Part shown: positions 52,985 through 61,448 of the stretch, in pieces | Numbering within the stretch: position 1 is the stretch's first letter | How the letters are laid out: every line of letters begins with the position of its first letter | Assembly: GCA_900548385.1 (NCBI GenBank) | Contig: URKJ01000019.1 | Span: forward strand, 1 to 64,000 | Source of the DNA: an uncultured bacterium | GTDB taxonomy: Bacteria > Verrucomicrobiota > Lentisphaeria > Victivallales > UBA1829 | Reading direction: 5' to 3' | DNA length: 64,000 nt | The notes under the pieces: model-generated | What the model was told of the DNA's origin: nothing | Database searches by the model: none | Seen by the model: only the letters and a program-made list of their open reading frames with translations | Translations under genes and position numbers: made by a program

Positions 52985-54346
52985 ATGCGCGTGATTGAAA
53001 GGTTGCGGAACTATATTGAAACGGAAATCGAAGCAGGCAATCTGCATTCGGGAGGCCGGCTGCCTTCTCTGCGGACTCTGACGGAAATACTCGGCGGAAG
53101 TTATGTCACGATGCAGAACGCGATGGAAAAGCTCGAAAAAGAACGTATCGTCGAAGTAAAAAATACGGGAACTTATCTTTCGGGTAACAACAGCATCCGT
53201 GTTTTCGTAAGTTATCCGGGAAGCGATCTGCCGAAAGAGACTCTTTCCGCGATGCTCCGGAAACATCTTGCCAATGCGGAACTCTATCTGGATATTGAAG
53301 TCCATGAAAATGGAGAAATCCGCTCTCTTGAAGACTTGAAAAAGATCGAATCCTCCTGTTCCGCCTGCATTACGATCGACAGTGCTCTCCGCAGCGATGA
53401 CGACCATCTTCCGGCAGCGGATCTCAGAGAGTTTCCCGATTATGAGAAACATCTCGCAACTCTTATCAACTTCCCTGTGCCGGACCGGGGAACTCAGTTA
53501 CCCTTTATTTATTCACCGGCCTGCATGGGTATCAACCGGAATCTTATGAAAAAAATCGGATTCGACTACTCAAAAATTGATGCGTCGTTTGACTGGTGGG
53601 AGGAATATACCGGAAAATGCAGGAAAGCCGGTCTTCCTGCAAGTGTAATTCACTGGGATCGGAAACATCTGTTCCTGCAATCTTCTCTTCTGTATCTGAT
53701 CGTCTCTCTTTGCGGCTTCTCCGAGGATAAAATACATGGCTCCACCCCCTACTTCAATACCCCGGCGGGAAGACGCATGATGAAAATTCTGGATCAGGTA
53801 GAGTTCAGGGAAAGCCCCTGCCCTTCAATGTCATATTTTCACAATGAGACACCTTTTCTTTTTCAGCTTGGGAGCTGGTTCTCCGTTCAGAACAACAATC
53901 CCGATCATCCGGAGGTCACAGTCGATTCGCCGGAGGCCATCCCGTACCGCGGAAAAGACGGGAAAGCGCTGTTCATCAACAATAGAAACAGCCTGGAAAT
54001 ATGGTTCCATAAAAACCTTGTCTTTGAAGAGCGGAAACGCATCTGGAAACTTGTTAAAATCATGACCGGACGGGATTTTCAACTTGATTACTGCGGAAAA
54101 ACCGGCATGGTTTCCTGCGTCAGAGACATTTATCCCACGGAATACTACTGGAACCGGGATGGCCGCTGGAGTTCCTTTTTCCCTTGCGGAAATGATACCG
54201 TTATTGATCGCACTCTTCTGTTCAACCGGAATATTCACGGAATCCTGAGCACTCTGCTGGAAGCGCACTTTTTCGACGGAGTCCCGTCTGAAACGGTGCT
54301 GAGACTGCTTGATTTGAAAAAGATGTTTCCAAAACGAAATAAATAA
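52985..54346 (+). CDS. GntR DNA-binding domain joined to a solute-binding-protein-like domain
   Basis: 453 aa. Residues 1-75 form a GntR winged helix (IERLRNYIETEIEAGNLHSG, RLPSLRTLTEI, GSYVTMQNAMEKLEKERIVE). The remainder does not read like the LacI-type sensor of the other two regulators here. Its order recalls family-1 extracellular solute-binding proteins (type II periplasmic fold). INRNLMKKIGFDYSKIDASF matches the usual YNKDLFKKAGLD segment. FNTPAGRRMMKILDQV, a GSWFSVQNN-type segment, and a late FEERKRIWKLVKIMTG matching the family's closing helix follow. There is no signal peptide. It is likely a cytoplasmic sugar-sensing regulator of the genes that follow. Ribosome-binding site AGGTGG. 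Confidence 0.8.
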   Translation: MRVIERLRNYIETEIEAGNLHSGGRLPSLRTLTEILGGSYVTMQNAMEKLEKERIVEVKNTGTYLSGNNSIRVFVSYPGSDLPKETLSAMLRKHLANAELYLDIEVHENGEIRSLEDLKKIESSCSACITIDSALRSDDDHLPAADLREFPDYEKHLATLINFPVPDRGTQLPFIYSPACMGINRNLMKKIGFDYSKIDASFDWWEEYTGKCRKAGLPASVIHWDRKHLFLQSSLLYLIVSLCGFSEDKIHGSTPYFNTPAGRRMMKILDQVEFRESPCPSMSYFHNETPFLFQLGSWFSVQNNNPDHPEVTVDSPEAIPYRGKDGKALFINNRNSLEIWFHKNLVFEERKRIWKLVKIMTGRDFQLDYCGKTGMVSCVRDIYPTEYYWNRDGRWSSFFPCGNDTVIDRTLLFNRNIHGILSTLLEAHFFDGVPSETVLRLLDLKKMFPKRNK

Positions 54347-54362
54347 CAACAAAGAGGGCATT

Positions 54363-57300
54363 ATGGTAAAGAAGTGTTCGTTCGTATATGGAAAGATTGC
54401 TCTGTGCTGGTTATTCTGTATTGCCGCGAGCATTTCCGCCGCAGCGCCGCGGAATGAAATGAATCTGATACCCGGCATTCACTGGAGCGAAGCCGTCGGC
54501 GACACGCTTGATCTGACAAAAATTCCCGCCGGACTCGAATGGACAAAAACCGTTTTCCCGACTAAAAACATAGCGAGAAAGTTGAAGTCGGCGGATCATC
54601 AATGGATCTATTGCATCGTTCCGCCGGAACAATACTTTAAGCCGGATGGATCGCTGAAAGTTCAAAAACAGCGTTCCCTCTGGTACCGGGCGGAAGTCAC
54701 GATTCCGGCGGAAATGCTGAAAAACCGGACCGCTCATCTTGTGCTCGGCGGAGCCTCCTTCAAATCGGGAGTCCTTGTCAACGGAAAGTCCGCCGGCGAA
54801 ACGTTGAACTGTACGCTTCCGCTTGATTTCAACGTCACAAAACTTCTGAAACCGGGAAAAAACGAGATCGTAATTGCCGTCACAACGCGCGAAGGACTTC
54901 TTGATCCCGTACACAAAGTGTATCTGGTTCCGAGCAACGGCGTATCCCCCGGAGTGCGCGGACCTGTCCGCCTTGAGTTCCGTCCTCTTGCGGTGATTGA
55001 CGATGTGTTCATCAGGACAAGCGTTAAAAATAAAACGATCGAATTCGACATTACCCTCAAAAACAGCGGAACAAAAGAGGTTCAGACAACTCCCGAAATA
55101 AAAATTTGTTCCGACCGCGACCGGAACCAGGTCAATGCCGTTTTCACAGGAACCCCGGTCCGGATTCCTGCGGGGAAAACCGTTACCGTCACGATCCGGG
55201 AAAAATGGATCGCTCCAATCCTCTGGTCCCCCTCCTCTCCGGAACTCTATATTGCGGACATCTCCCTGAAAAACGGAAATGAAACGATCGACAATTTCAA
55301 ACGGGAATTCGGATTCCGCGAATTTTCCATCAGAGGAAAAGACTTCCTGCTGAACGGAAAGCGCATTGTCCTCCTGCGCAACTCCACACTGGCGGGAATG
55401 CAGACTCAGGAATATTCACAGACTGCCGGGCTGGAAGTCCTCCGGAACTCCCACAAAGTCAACAGCGTCCGCCAGCATCTCGGCACCTGCAATCAGGATA
55501 TGATCTACCGGGCAAACCGGACGGGTATGCTGATCATGCCGGAATCCGCTTATTCGTGGAAGAAAAATTTCCCCTATCAAAAAGCGGAAATCTGGCTTCC
55601 CGGAGTACTTCAATATTACAAGGCATGGATCCGGCATTTCCGCAACGATCCCTCCGTGGCAATCTACAATCTCACAAACGAAACCTACTGGGCAAGCACC
55701 TCCCCCGAAGATATGAAGATCACTGGAAAGATCGTCGATACCGTGCGCGCCATGGACCCGACCCGTCCGCTTCAAGGCGATGGTGACAACGGCTGGGGAA
55801 AACATCTTGACATCATCAATATTCATTATCCGGAAGGCGTGGCGGGAACGATCCGTCTTCAATATCCCAATGCGAGCATGATCATCCCCAATGATTTCGA
55901 ATGGCTCTCACCGAAAGGCGGGAAAGGGTGGAATACTGATTTTCAATGGGACCGGCCTCTCTTTCTCGGAGAGTTCGGCATGGGGCTTTCCAACGACAAC
56001 TATTCCAGCGTGGTCGGAGATGAATATTACACATGGTCCAAATGGGAAACGCGGGAAATGGCGGAACGCAACGACGGCATTTATCAGAATTCCATCGAAA
56101 ATCCGTTCATGGAGTATTTGAAAATGCGGATCGTCCATCTGCGGAACGCGGGAGTCGCGGGACTCAATCCGTGGGCAGGCTATTTCCCGCATGTTCTGGC
56201 GATGAAACAAGTCGCACCGCTCAATTATCACGCGAATGTATCCGGCGGCGGTACGCTGAAACGTAAAATCGCGGTCTTCAATGATACGACGGAGAGCAAA
56301 CCCATCCATAAAATCCGCTGGTATCTCTGCCTTGACAGCGATATTCTTCATCGCGGCGTCAGGAACATCAATCTCGGAGAAGGCGGAAAATGGAGCGGGA
56401 CTCTGGAAATCCCCGTTCCGGAAACCGCAAAACCGTTAAAAGCCCGTCTGATCGTCCGTGCGCTGTGGCTGAGAGGCAAAGTGGAAGTCGAGCAGAGCCG
56501 TTTTGAAGAGGAAATCAATATTTTCCCGAAACAGGATCTTTCCGATCTCAAGACAAAAATCGCCGTCATGGATCCGAAAGGTTCTCTTGCTGAAATTCTG
56601 AAAACGATGAATCTCTCCGGAATTTCCAGTTCTCCGGACGGGAAAAAACTGCTGATCGTTGCCCGCGAAGCATGGTCTCCCTCCATGAACGGTATGCTCG
56701 ACAAATTTGCGGAATCCGGCGGAACAGTCCTCATGATGCCGCAAAAAGGATGGAAGCCGTGGCGCACGGAACTCCCCGAACGGGATCCGCTTCATGCCGC
56801 CTCCCGTTCCTGGATCCGCCGCCCGGAACATCCCGCCGTGCAGGGAGTGGACAACTCGGCTCTCAGTTACTGGCTGAATGACAACATCATCTCCTATGAG
56901 ACCTTTTTCAAACCTGTGCAGGGCAATGTAACCGCGATTCTTGACTGCGGCGGACGGTTCGGTCTTCAATGGTCCCCGCTCCTTGAAATCCCGATCGGCA
57001 AAGGAGCCTTTTTCCTGACAACTCTCGAACTGGAAAAACCGGATGCCGGAGCAGGAATGATCCTGGCAAATCTTATCCGTGCAGGAGTCGAACGGAAAAG
57101 CCCGGAGAAAAGCACTCTGAATCTGCTCGCAGGCAAAAACGGAGCATTGAAAGAGACCATCGCGCTCACCGGTGCGGTATCGTCGGAAGGAATCGGCACA
57201 AGGGGGCCAATTCTGGCGGACGCCTCGGCGGAATTCAAGATCGCTGACCTTCAGAAAGCGCTCCGCGCAGGCAGAACTCTCTGGCTGCACGGCTTCACGC

Positions 57301-58946
57301 CTGCGACCCTGCCGAAAATCTCCGCTCTTCTGCCCGCCGGAACGAAACTGGACCCGGCTCCGAAAGAGTATCCGGCGCCGATGCCCGTTTCCTCCGATCC
57401 GCTGATCTCGGGAATTTCCGCGTTCGATCTCGCATGGTACCGCAGGAGCTATATGTCCGGCAACTCTCTTTTCCAGAATATTACGCCTTATGCCAAATCC
57501 GGCAGCTGGGTTCTCAATACCGGGTTCTATACCGGAATCGCGGAAAAACTCACGTCGCCCGCATTTCTCGTAAAAATCAAATCGGGAAAAGGAACGATCC
57601 TGTTTGATACGCTCGCATGGGAAAACGCAACCGCCAAAGAGCCTCAGAAAGCCATGCGCACCGCCTCCGTTCTGCTGACCAATCTCGGAACGGAATTCCG
57701 GTTCTCCCCAAAAACCTCCTGCCGTTATGACTTCATCGACCTGCGCGGATTCGCAAACATGGCATTCATGGACAGAAAAAAAGGCGACGGCGTCGGCGGA
57801 TGGACCGATGACGGAAGAATCGACATGCGGTTCTTCCTCATCAATCACGCGGGAACCGGAAACGGCGAGGAAGACGGCATGGCGGTCGACGAGGAGAAAT
57901 TTCCGGAAAACATGCGTTTTCAGGAAGTTCCGTTCCGTCTGATCGACCCGAAAAAGAATCACGGCAAAGCAGTGCTCTCATTCGGAAGCGCAAAACTGCC
58001 GTCCATCAGAATGCGCGAAACGGGAGAGATCCCCGTCGGGAAAAAAGCCGATCTTCTCTGGCTTCTGCATGCCACCGGATGGGGCGGCGGAAAGATGACT
58101 GCCGCTCAATACGAAATCACATACGCCGACGGTTCCAAAACCGGATTCCCCGTCGTCAACTTCGTCGATGTGGGCGACTGGTTCAATATGCAGCAGTACA
58201 GCAACTGTAAAATTGCATGGTCCGGGAGAAATCTGGTCAGTCCGTCGGTCGGAATTTACATGATGCCGTGGAAAAATCCCCATCCGGATAAAGTCATCAA
58301 AACCATCCGGATCCGCGCAGGGATCAGCGACTGCGCCTATATTCTGGTCGCAATAACAACTGCTATAGAGGAAAAAGAGTCCTCCGGCGCGGCAGTCCGG
58401 GAAAAGACATACGCGGTCTTCGATTTTCCGAAAGCGAACGCGGGAAATACCCTCCGGGAAATCAAACAGAAAAAATGCCCGGAAACCGTCAAAGACGGCA
58501 TCCGGACAGGGAAAGGCTCCTGCGTCTTCTATATTCCCGACCCGGAAATCAAAGAAATGTTCAAAAAACCGTTTGGAATCATTCTCGATTTTACCGCCAC
58601 GGAAAAACCCGATGGTTATTGCGGCGGAATCTTCGAACCGGGCGCATTCCGGATCACACTCAACCGCAGTTCCATGAAACTTGTTGTGGAGACATTCGGG
58701 AAAGACGGGAAACGCGCCTATTTCAGTTCGCGCGAACCGGTTTTGCCGGGAAAACGGGTAAAATTCGAACTTATCGCAGATGGGAAAAAGATGTTTCTTT
58801 ACCGGGACGGCAAACTTGACACCATACAGGAGCTTCCGCTTCCCATGAAAGAGGCAAACCGCCTTCGCTTCGGCGTCGCCGGCGGCAAAGAATATAATTT
58901 CAACGGCATCTTCCACAGAGCTGAACTTTACAAACTTGCAGAATAA
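54363..58946 (+). CDS. Giant secreted GH2-like glycoside hydrolase
   Basis: 1527 aa, signal peptide about 1-27. GH2 order: sugar-binding jelly roll (about 75-210; SLWYRAEVTIPAEML, VLVNGKSAGE), immunoglobulin-like domain (210-320), TIM barrel (about 325-640). IYNLTNETYW carries Glu440 as acid/base and RPLFLGEFGMG carries Glu537 as nucleophile. Residues about 640-1160 include a domain with a Rossmann- or glutamine-amidotransferase-like look (KTKIAVMDPKGSLAEIL, LIVAREAWSPS). Beta domains follow, then a C-terminal LamG/ConA-like module (about 1350-1527). Typical GH2 enzymes are 600-1100 aa. Substrate unknown. It follows the regulator by 16 bp and is followed by a pseudopilin after 20 bp. Confidence 0.82.
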   Translation: MVKKCSFVYGKIALCWLFCIAASISAAAPRNEMNLIPGIHWSEAVGDTLDLTKIPAGLEWTKTVFPTKNIARKLKSADHQWIYCIVPPEQYFKPDGSLKVQKQRSLWYRAEVTIPAEMLKNRTAHLVLGGASFKSGVLVNGKSAGETLNCTLPLDFNVTKLLKPGKNEIVIAVTTREGLLDPVHKVYLVPSNGVSPGVRGPVRLEFRPLAVIDDVFIRTSVKNKTIEFDITLKNSGTKEVQTTPEIKICSDRDRNQVNAVFTGTPVRIPAGKTVTVTIREKWIAPILWSPSSPELYIADISLKNGNETIDNFKREFGFREFSIRGKDFLLNGKRIVLLRNSTLAGMQTQEYSQTAGLEVLRNSHKVNSVRQHLGTCNQDMIYRANRTGMLIMPESAYSWKKNFPYQKAEIWLPGVLQYYKAWIRHFRNDPSVAIYNLTNETYWASTSPEDMKITGKIVDTVRAMDPTRPLQGDGDNGWGKHLDIINIHYPEGVAGTIRLQYPNASMIIPNDFEWLSPKGGKGWNTDFQWDRPLFLGEFGMGLSNDNYSSVVGDEYYTWSKWETREMAERNDGIYQNSIENPFMEYLKMRIVHLRNAGVAGLNPWAGYFPHVLAMKQVAPLNYHANVSGGGTLKRKIAVFNDTTESKPIHKIRWYLCLDSDILHRGVRNINLGEGGKWSGTLEIPVPETAKPLKARLIVRALWLRGKVEVEQSRFEEEINIFPKQDLSDLKTKIAVMDPKGSLAEILKTMNLSGISSSPDGKKLLIVAREAWSPSMNGMLDKFAESGGTVLMMPQKGWKPWRTELPERDPLHAASRSWIRRPEHPAVQGVDNSALSYWLNDNIISYETFFKPVQGNVTAILDCGGRFGLQWSPLLEIPIGKGAFFLTTLELEKPDAGAGMILANLIRAGVERKSPEKSTLNLLAGKNGALKETIALTGAVSSEGIGTRGPILADASAEFKIADLQKALRAGRTLWLHGFTPATLPKISALLPAGTKLDPAPKEYPAPMPVSSDPLISGISAFDLAWYRRSYMSGNSLFQNITPYAKSGSWVLNTGFYTGIAEKLTSPAFLVKIKSGKGTILFDTLAWENATAKEPQKAMRTASVLLTNLGTEFRFSPKTSCRYDFIDLRGFANMAFMDRKKGDGVGGWTDDGRIDMRFFLINHAGTGNGEEDGMAVDEEKFPENMRFQEVPFRLIDPKKNHGKAVLSFGSAKLPSIRMRETGEIPVGKKADLLWLLHATGWGGGKMTAAQYEITYADGSKTGFPVVNFVDVGDWFNMQQYSNCKIAWSGRNLVSPSVGIYMMPWKNPHPDKVIKTIRIRAGISDCAYILVAITTAIEEKESSGAAVREKTYAVFDFPKANAGNTLREIKQKKCPETVKDGIRTGKGSCVFYIPDPEIKEMFKKPFGIILDFTATEKPDGYCGGIFEPGAFRITLNRSSMKLVVETFGKDGKRAYFSSREPVLPGKRVKFELIADGKKMFLYRDGKLDTIQELPLPMKEANRLRFGVAGGKEYNFNGIFHRAELYKLAE

Positions 58947-58966
58947 AAAACACAAGGGAGAAGAAA

Positions 58967-59794
58967 ATGAAAGAAAAACATGGTATCACATCTCAAACAA
59001 CGGACATCACGCCGGAGACGGAAAAAGAAAGTAAAAGGGGAACATACTTCACCCTGATAGAACTCCTCATCACGATTTCAATTATCGCTATACTTGCCGG
59101 AATGCTGCTGCCCGCTCTGAATTCCGCACGGGCGAAAGCCCGCCAGATCTCCTGCAGTTCAAATCTGAAACAGATCGGTTTGGCACAGCAGCAATATACC
59201 GGAGACAATGATGACTGGCTCCTTCCTGTAAAAGTAAACGGCCTGATATGCTGGCAGCTGCTGCTGAACGGTTCTTACGGTGTCAACATCGGCAGTCTCG
59301 TCGGCGGATCCGGTCCCTCTAAGCATTATACAGGAGGAACCTTCCGCTGTCCGGAAGATCCATTCACCTATAAACCGCATGAGGTCTCGAATGCCGCCGA
59401 CAATCCCTATATGCACTATACCAGCTACGCGTCGGGACCTGTCGGGGGATATGAAGGACGCACCTCCTCACAGACCGCAAATTATTTTCATAAGACCTCG
59501 GCACTGACCCGTCCATCGGAATGTATCACAGGAGGGGACAATAACAGACAAACGGCCTGGATGTTATTTTTTAATAATCATTTTTCTTTTCGTCATGGAG
59601 CGGCAGATACGCTTAATCGGGACTCCACACCTCTCGGCGGCAATACCAATGTTCTCTATGCGGATGGACACACCGCCTCGTCCGGATTCCCGAAACTGGC
59701 CGGTACGCCGGATGAAAACGGTACTCTCAGCAACAACTCCTGTCTCTATCGCGGCTTCATCCAGAAAAAGGGAAATCCGACTTTTGAACAGTAA
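58967..59794 (+). CDS. Pseudopilin-like protein (prepilin N-terminal methylation motif)
   Basis: 275 aa. A long hydrophilic leader of 27 residues (ending KRGTY) precedes FTLIELLITISIIAILAGML, with Phe28 as +1 and Glu32 as +5. The -1 residue is Tyr and a Gly is found at -3. CSSNLKQIG and FRCPEDPF supply the two conserved cysteines. NVLYADGHTASSG is the C-terminal DGH motif. GGGAGAAG stands upstream of the ATG. It follows the GH2-like gene and precedes a small secreted fragment and an esterase gene. The leader is longer than in the other three copies. Confidence 0.9.
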   Translation: MKEKHGITSQTTDITPETEKESKRGTYFTLIELLITISIIAILAGMLLPALNSARAKARQISCSSNLKQIGLAQQQYTGDNDDWLLPVKVNGLICWQLLLNGSYGVNIGSLVGGSGPSKHYTGGTFRCPEDPFTYKPHEVSNAADNPYMHYTSYASGPVGGYEGRTSSQTANYFHKTSALTRPSECITGGDNNRQTAWMLFFNNHFSFRHGAADTLNRDSTPLGGNTNVLYADGHTASSGFPKLAGTPDENGTLSNNSCLYRGFIQKKGNPTFEQ

Positions 59795-59830
59795 AATTTG
59801 AAAAATGATCCAACAAAGGAGCGATATAAA

Positions 59831-60049
59831 ATGACAAGAAAATGGATGCCCGTTATATTCTGCACGGTTCCCATGATCACCGGAACTCTGAATGCGCAGG
59901 TTCAACAGGCGGAACCTCTTGCTTTTTCCGCAAAAGTCAGTAACAAAGACGGCATTTCCCGCTGCGGAGAAAAAATCGGATTCCAATTCAACATGACCGG
60001 AAACGCGGAAGCAAGCAGCAGACTGCGCAATTATATCTGCAAAAAATAA
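59831..60049 (+). CDS. Small secreted protein, possibly a truncated esterase N-terminus
   Basis: 72 aa from the ATG at 59831 (AAAGGAG nine bases upstream); the frame opens earlier at 59798. Signal peptide about 1-23 (MTRKWMPVIFCTVPMITGTL). The short mature part (AFSAKVSNKDGISRCGEKIGF) resembles the opening beta-sandwich of larger secreted acetyl-xylan-esterase-like proteins, then ends abruptly at RLRNYICKK. It could be a genuine small secreted protein or the remnant of a larger gene after an internal deletion. Co-directional, 15 bp before the SGNH gene. Confidence 0.5.
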   Translation: MTRKWMPVIFCTVPMITGTLNAQVQQAEPLAFSAKVSNKDGISRCGEKIGFQFNMTGNAEASSRLRNYICKK

Positions 60050-60064
60050 AAAAAGGGATCTGCA

Positions 60065-61405
60065 ATGAATCTGAAAACAGCTTTTTCCATTCTGGCGGCG
60101 GGATTTCCGCTTCTGTTTTTCGCCCAGGAAACTCCGAAATGCGTCTGGGAATTCGGAAAAGACAAAATCGCTCCAGCGGACATCACCGGAAACCTGAATA
60201 TCAACGGAAACTCCTTCTTTCTCGATGGAACAAACGTACTTCGCCTCCCCGCAAAAGCCCTCCGGAACAGGGATTATACCATTGAGTTCGAAATGAAGGC
60301 GCAGAACCGGAGAGATATCAATCTGATCATTTTCTCCATGCAGGACTGCGATTATGAAAAGGGTCCGTTCAACATGACCGTTCCGAAAGGATTCGCATTC
60401 GGCTATTACTCGTACGGAGCGGGAATGTTGTATGCAAATTCTTCAAAAACCGAAATGGGCGTCAACGAGGGAACCTGTCCGATCCCATGGGGAAAGGAAA
60501 ATGTGTATCTCAAACAGACGTTTCTCGTCAAGGACGGCAGAATCCATTATTTCCGCGATGGTCTGATCCTCCTGATCACCGAACCTTTTTCTCCGCAGCC
60601 CCCCGGAACAGTTCTTCGTTTCGGACAGCTCAGAGGGAAAAAAAACGCACCGGCCAAGCTGAAAACGCCGTTGGAAATCCGCAATCTGAAACTCTACGAC
60701 GGCGTTGTATTTCCCTCCGGATACGACCACACTGTCAGAAAACGGATGAACTACTCCGGTCCTGAATACAGCCTTATGCGCGAGCCGGTCAAAGATCCGG
60801 GAAAAAAACGCATTCTTATCGTGGGCGATTCCATTTCCATGAGCTACCGCGGACAAATCAGCGAGCATGTCAGGGACCGCGCATACGTTGACTACTGGAT
60901 GGGAGGAACATGGTTCGGGCCCGGAGTCACCAGAGACGGGGAAAAAAGCAAACCTGCCATCGCATGGAAAGGCATCGCGTCGCAGGGCCCCTACGACATC
61001 GTGACATTCAATCCATCGACGCTTCACTGGTGGAAATTGAAATTTAAAAACCGCTGCAGCGAAGCATATCTGGCCGATACGCTTCAATTCTATTTTGACT
61101 GCATCCGGAAAAACATGCCGGCAGCAAAAATCATCTGGATCCGCTGCACTCCCCGCCGTTCTCTTCTGCCGGACGGTTCGAGCACGCTTGACAACGAGGA
61201 GGACCGCAGAATCCGGAAATTCAACGCCATCTGCGACGAAGTCGTCGCCAGAAATAAAATTCCAAGTGTGGATCTCTATGCGGTCGCCGTCAGGCATCTC
61301 CCAAATGTAAAAAAACATTGGGAGGACCCTGTTCACTGGGATCGCGCCTGCGCCGACGATTTTGCAAAGGCGATCTGTCTGGAAATTGACCGGCTCTTAA
61401 AATAA
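60065..61405 (+). CDS. Secreted SGNH/GDSL esterase with ConA-like N-terminal domain
   Basis: 446 aa, signal peptide about 1-20 (MNLKTAFSILAAGFPLLFFA). Residues about 25-215 form a LamG/concanavalin-like jelly roll (DYTIEFEMKAQNRRDIN, TVLRFGQLRG, EIRNLKLYDG). Residues about 245-446 are an SGNH hydrolase: block I ILIVGDSISMSY with nucleophile Ser256, a YDIVTFNPSTLHWWK region, and a late EDPVHWDRACADDF with the catalytic Asp and His. These enzymes often remove acetyl groups from polysaccharides. AAAGGGA precedes the ATG. It sits in a glycosidase operon, so a carbohydrate esterase role is likely. Confidence 0.8.
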   Translation: MNLKTAFSILAAGFPLLFFAQETPKCVWEFGKDKIAPADITGNLNINGNSFFLDGTNVLRLPAKALRNRDYTIEFEMKAQNRRDINLIIFSMQDCDYEKGPFNMTVPKGFAFGYYSYGAGMLYANSSKTEMGVNEGTCPIPWGKENVYLKQTFLVKDGRIHYFRDGLILLITEPFSPQPPGTVLRFGQLRGKKNAPAKLKTPLEIRNLKLYDGVVFPSGYDHTVRKRMNYSGPEYSLMREPVKDPGKKRILIVGDSISMSYRGQISEHVRDRAYVDYWMGGTWFGPGVTRDGEKSKPAIAWKGIASQGPYDIVTFNPSTLHWWKLKFKNRCSEAYLADTLQFYFDCIRKNMPAAKIIWIRCTPRRSLLPDGSSTLDNEEDRRIRKFNAICDEVVARNKIPSVDLYAVAVRHLPNVKKHWEDPVHWDRACADDFAKAICLEIDRLLK

Positions 61406-61448
61406 AAGAAACAGCGCTTCCGATAAAAAACGGAAAAAGGAATTCTTC

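Noticed and set aside
56436..57962. 508-aa minus-strand reading frame
   Set aside because: Antisense to the GH2-like gene, which has a clear start, signal peptide and catalytic residues.
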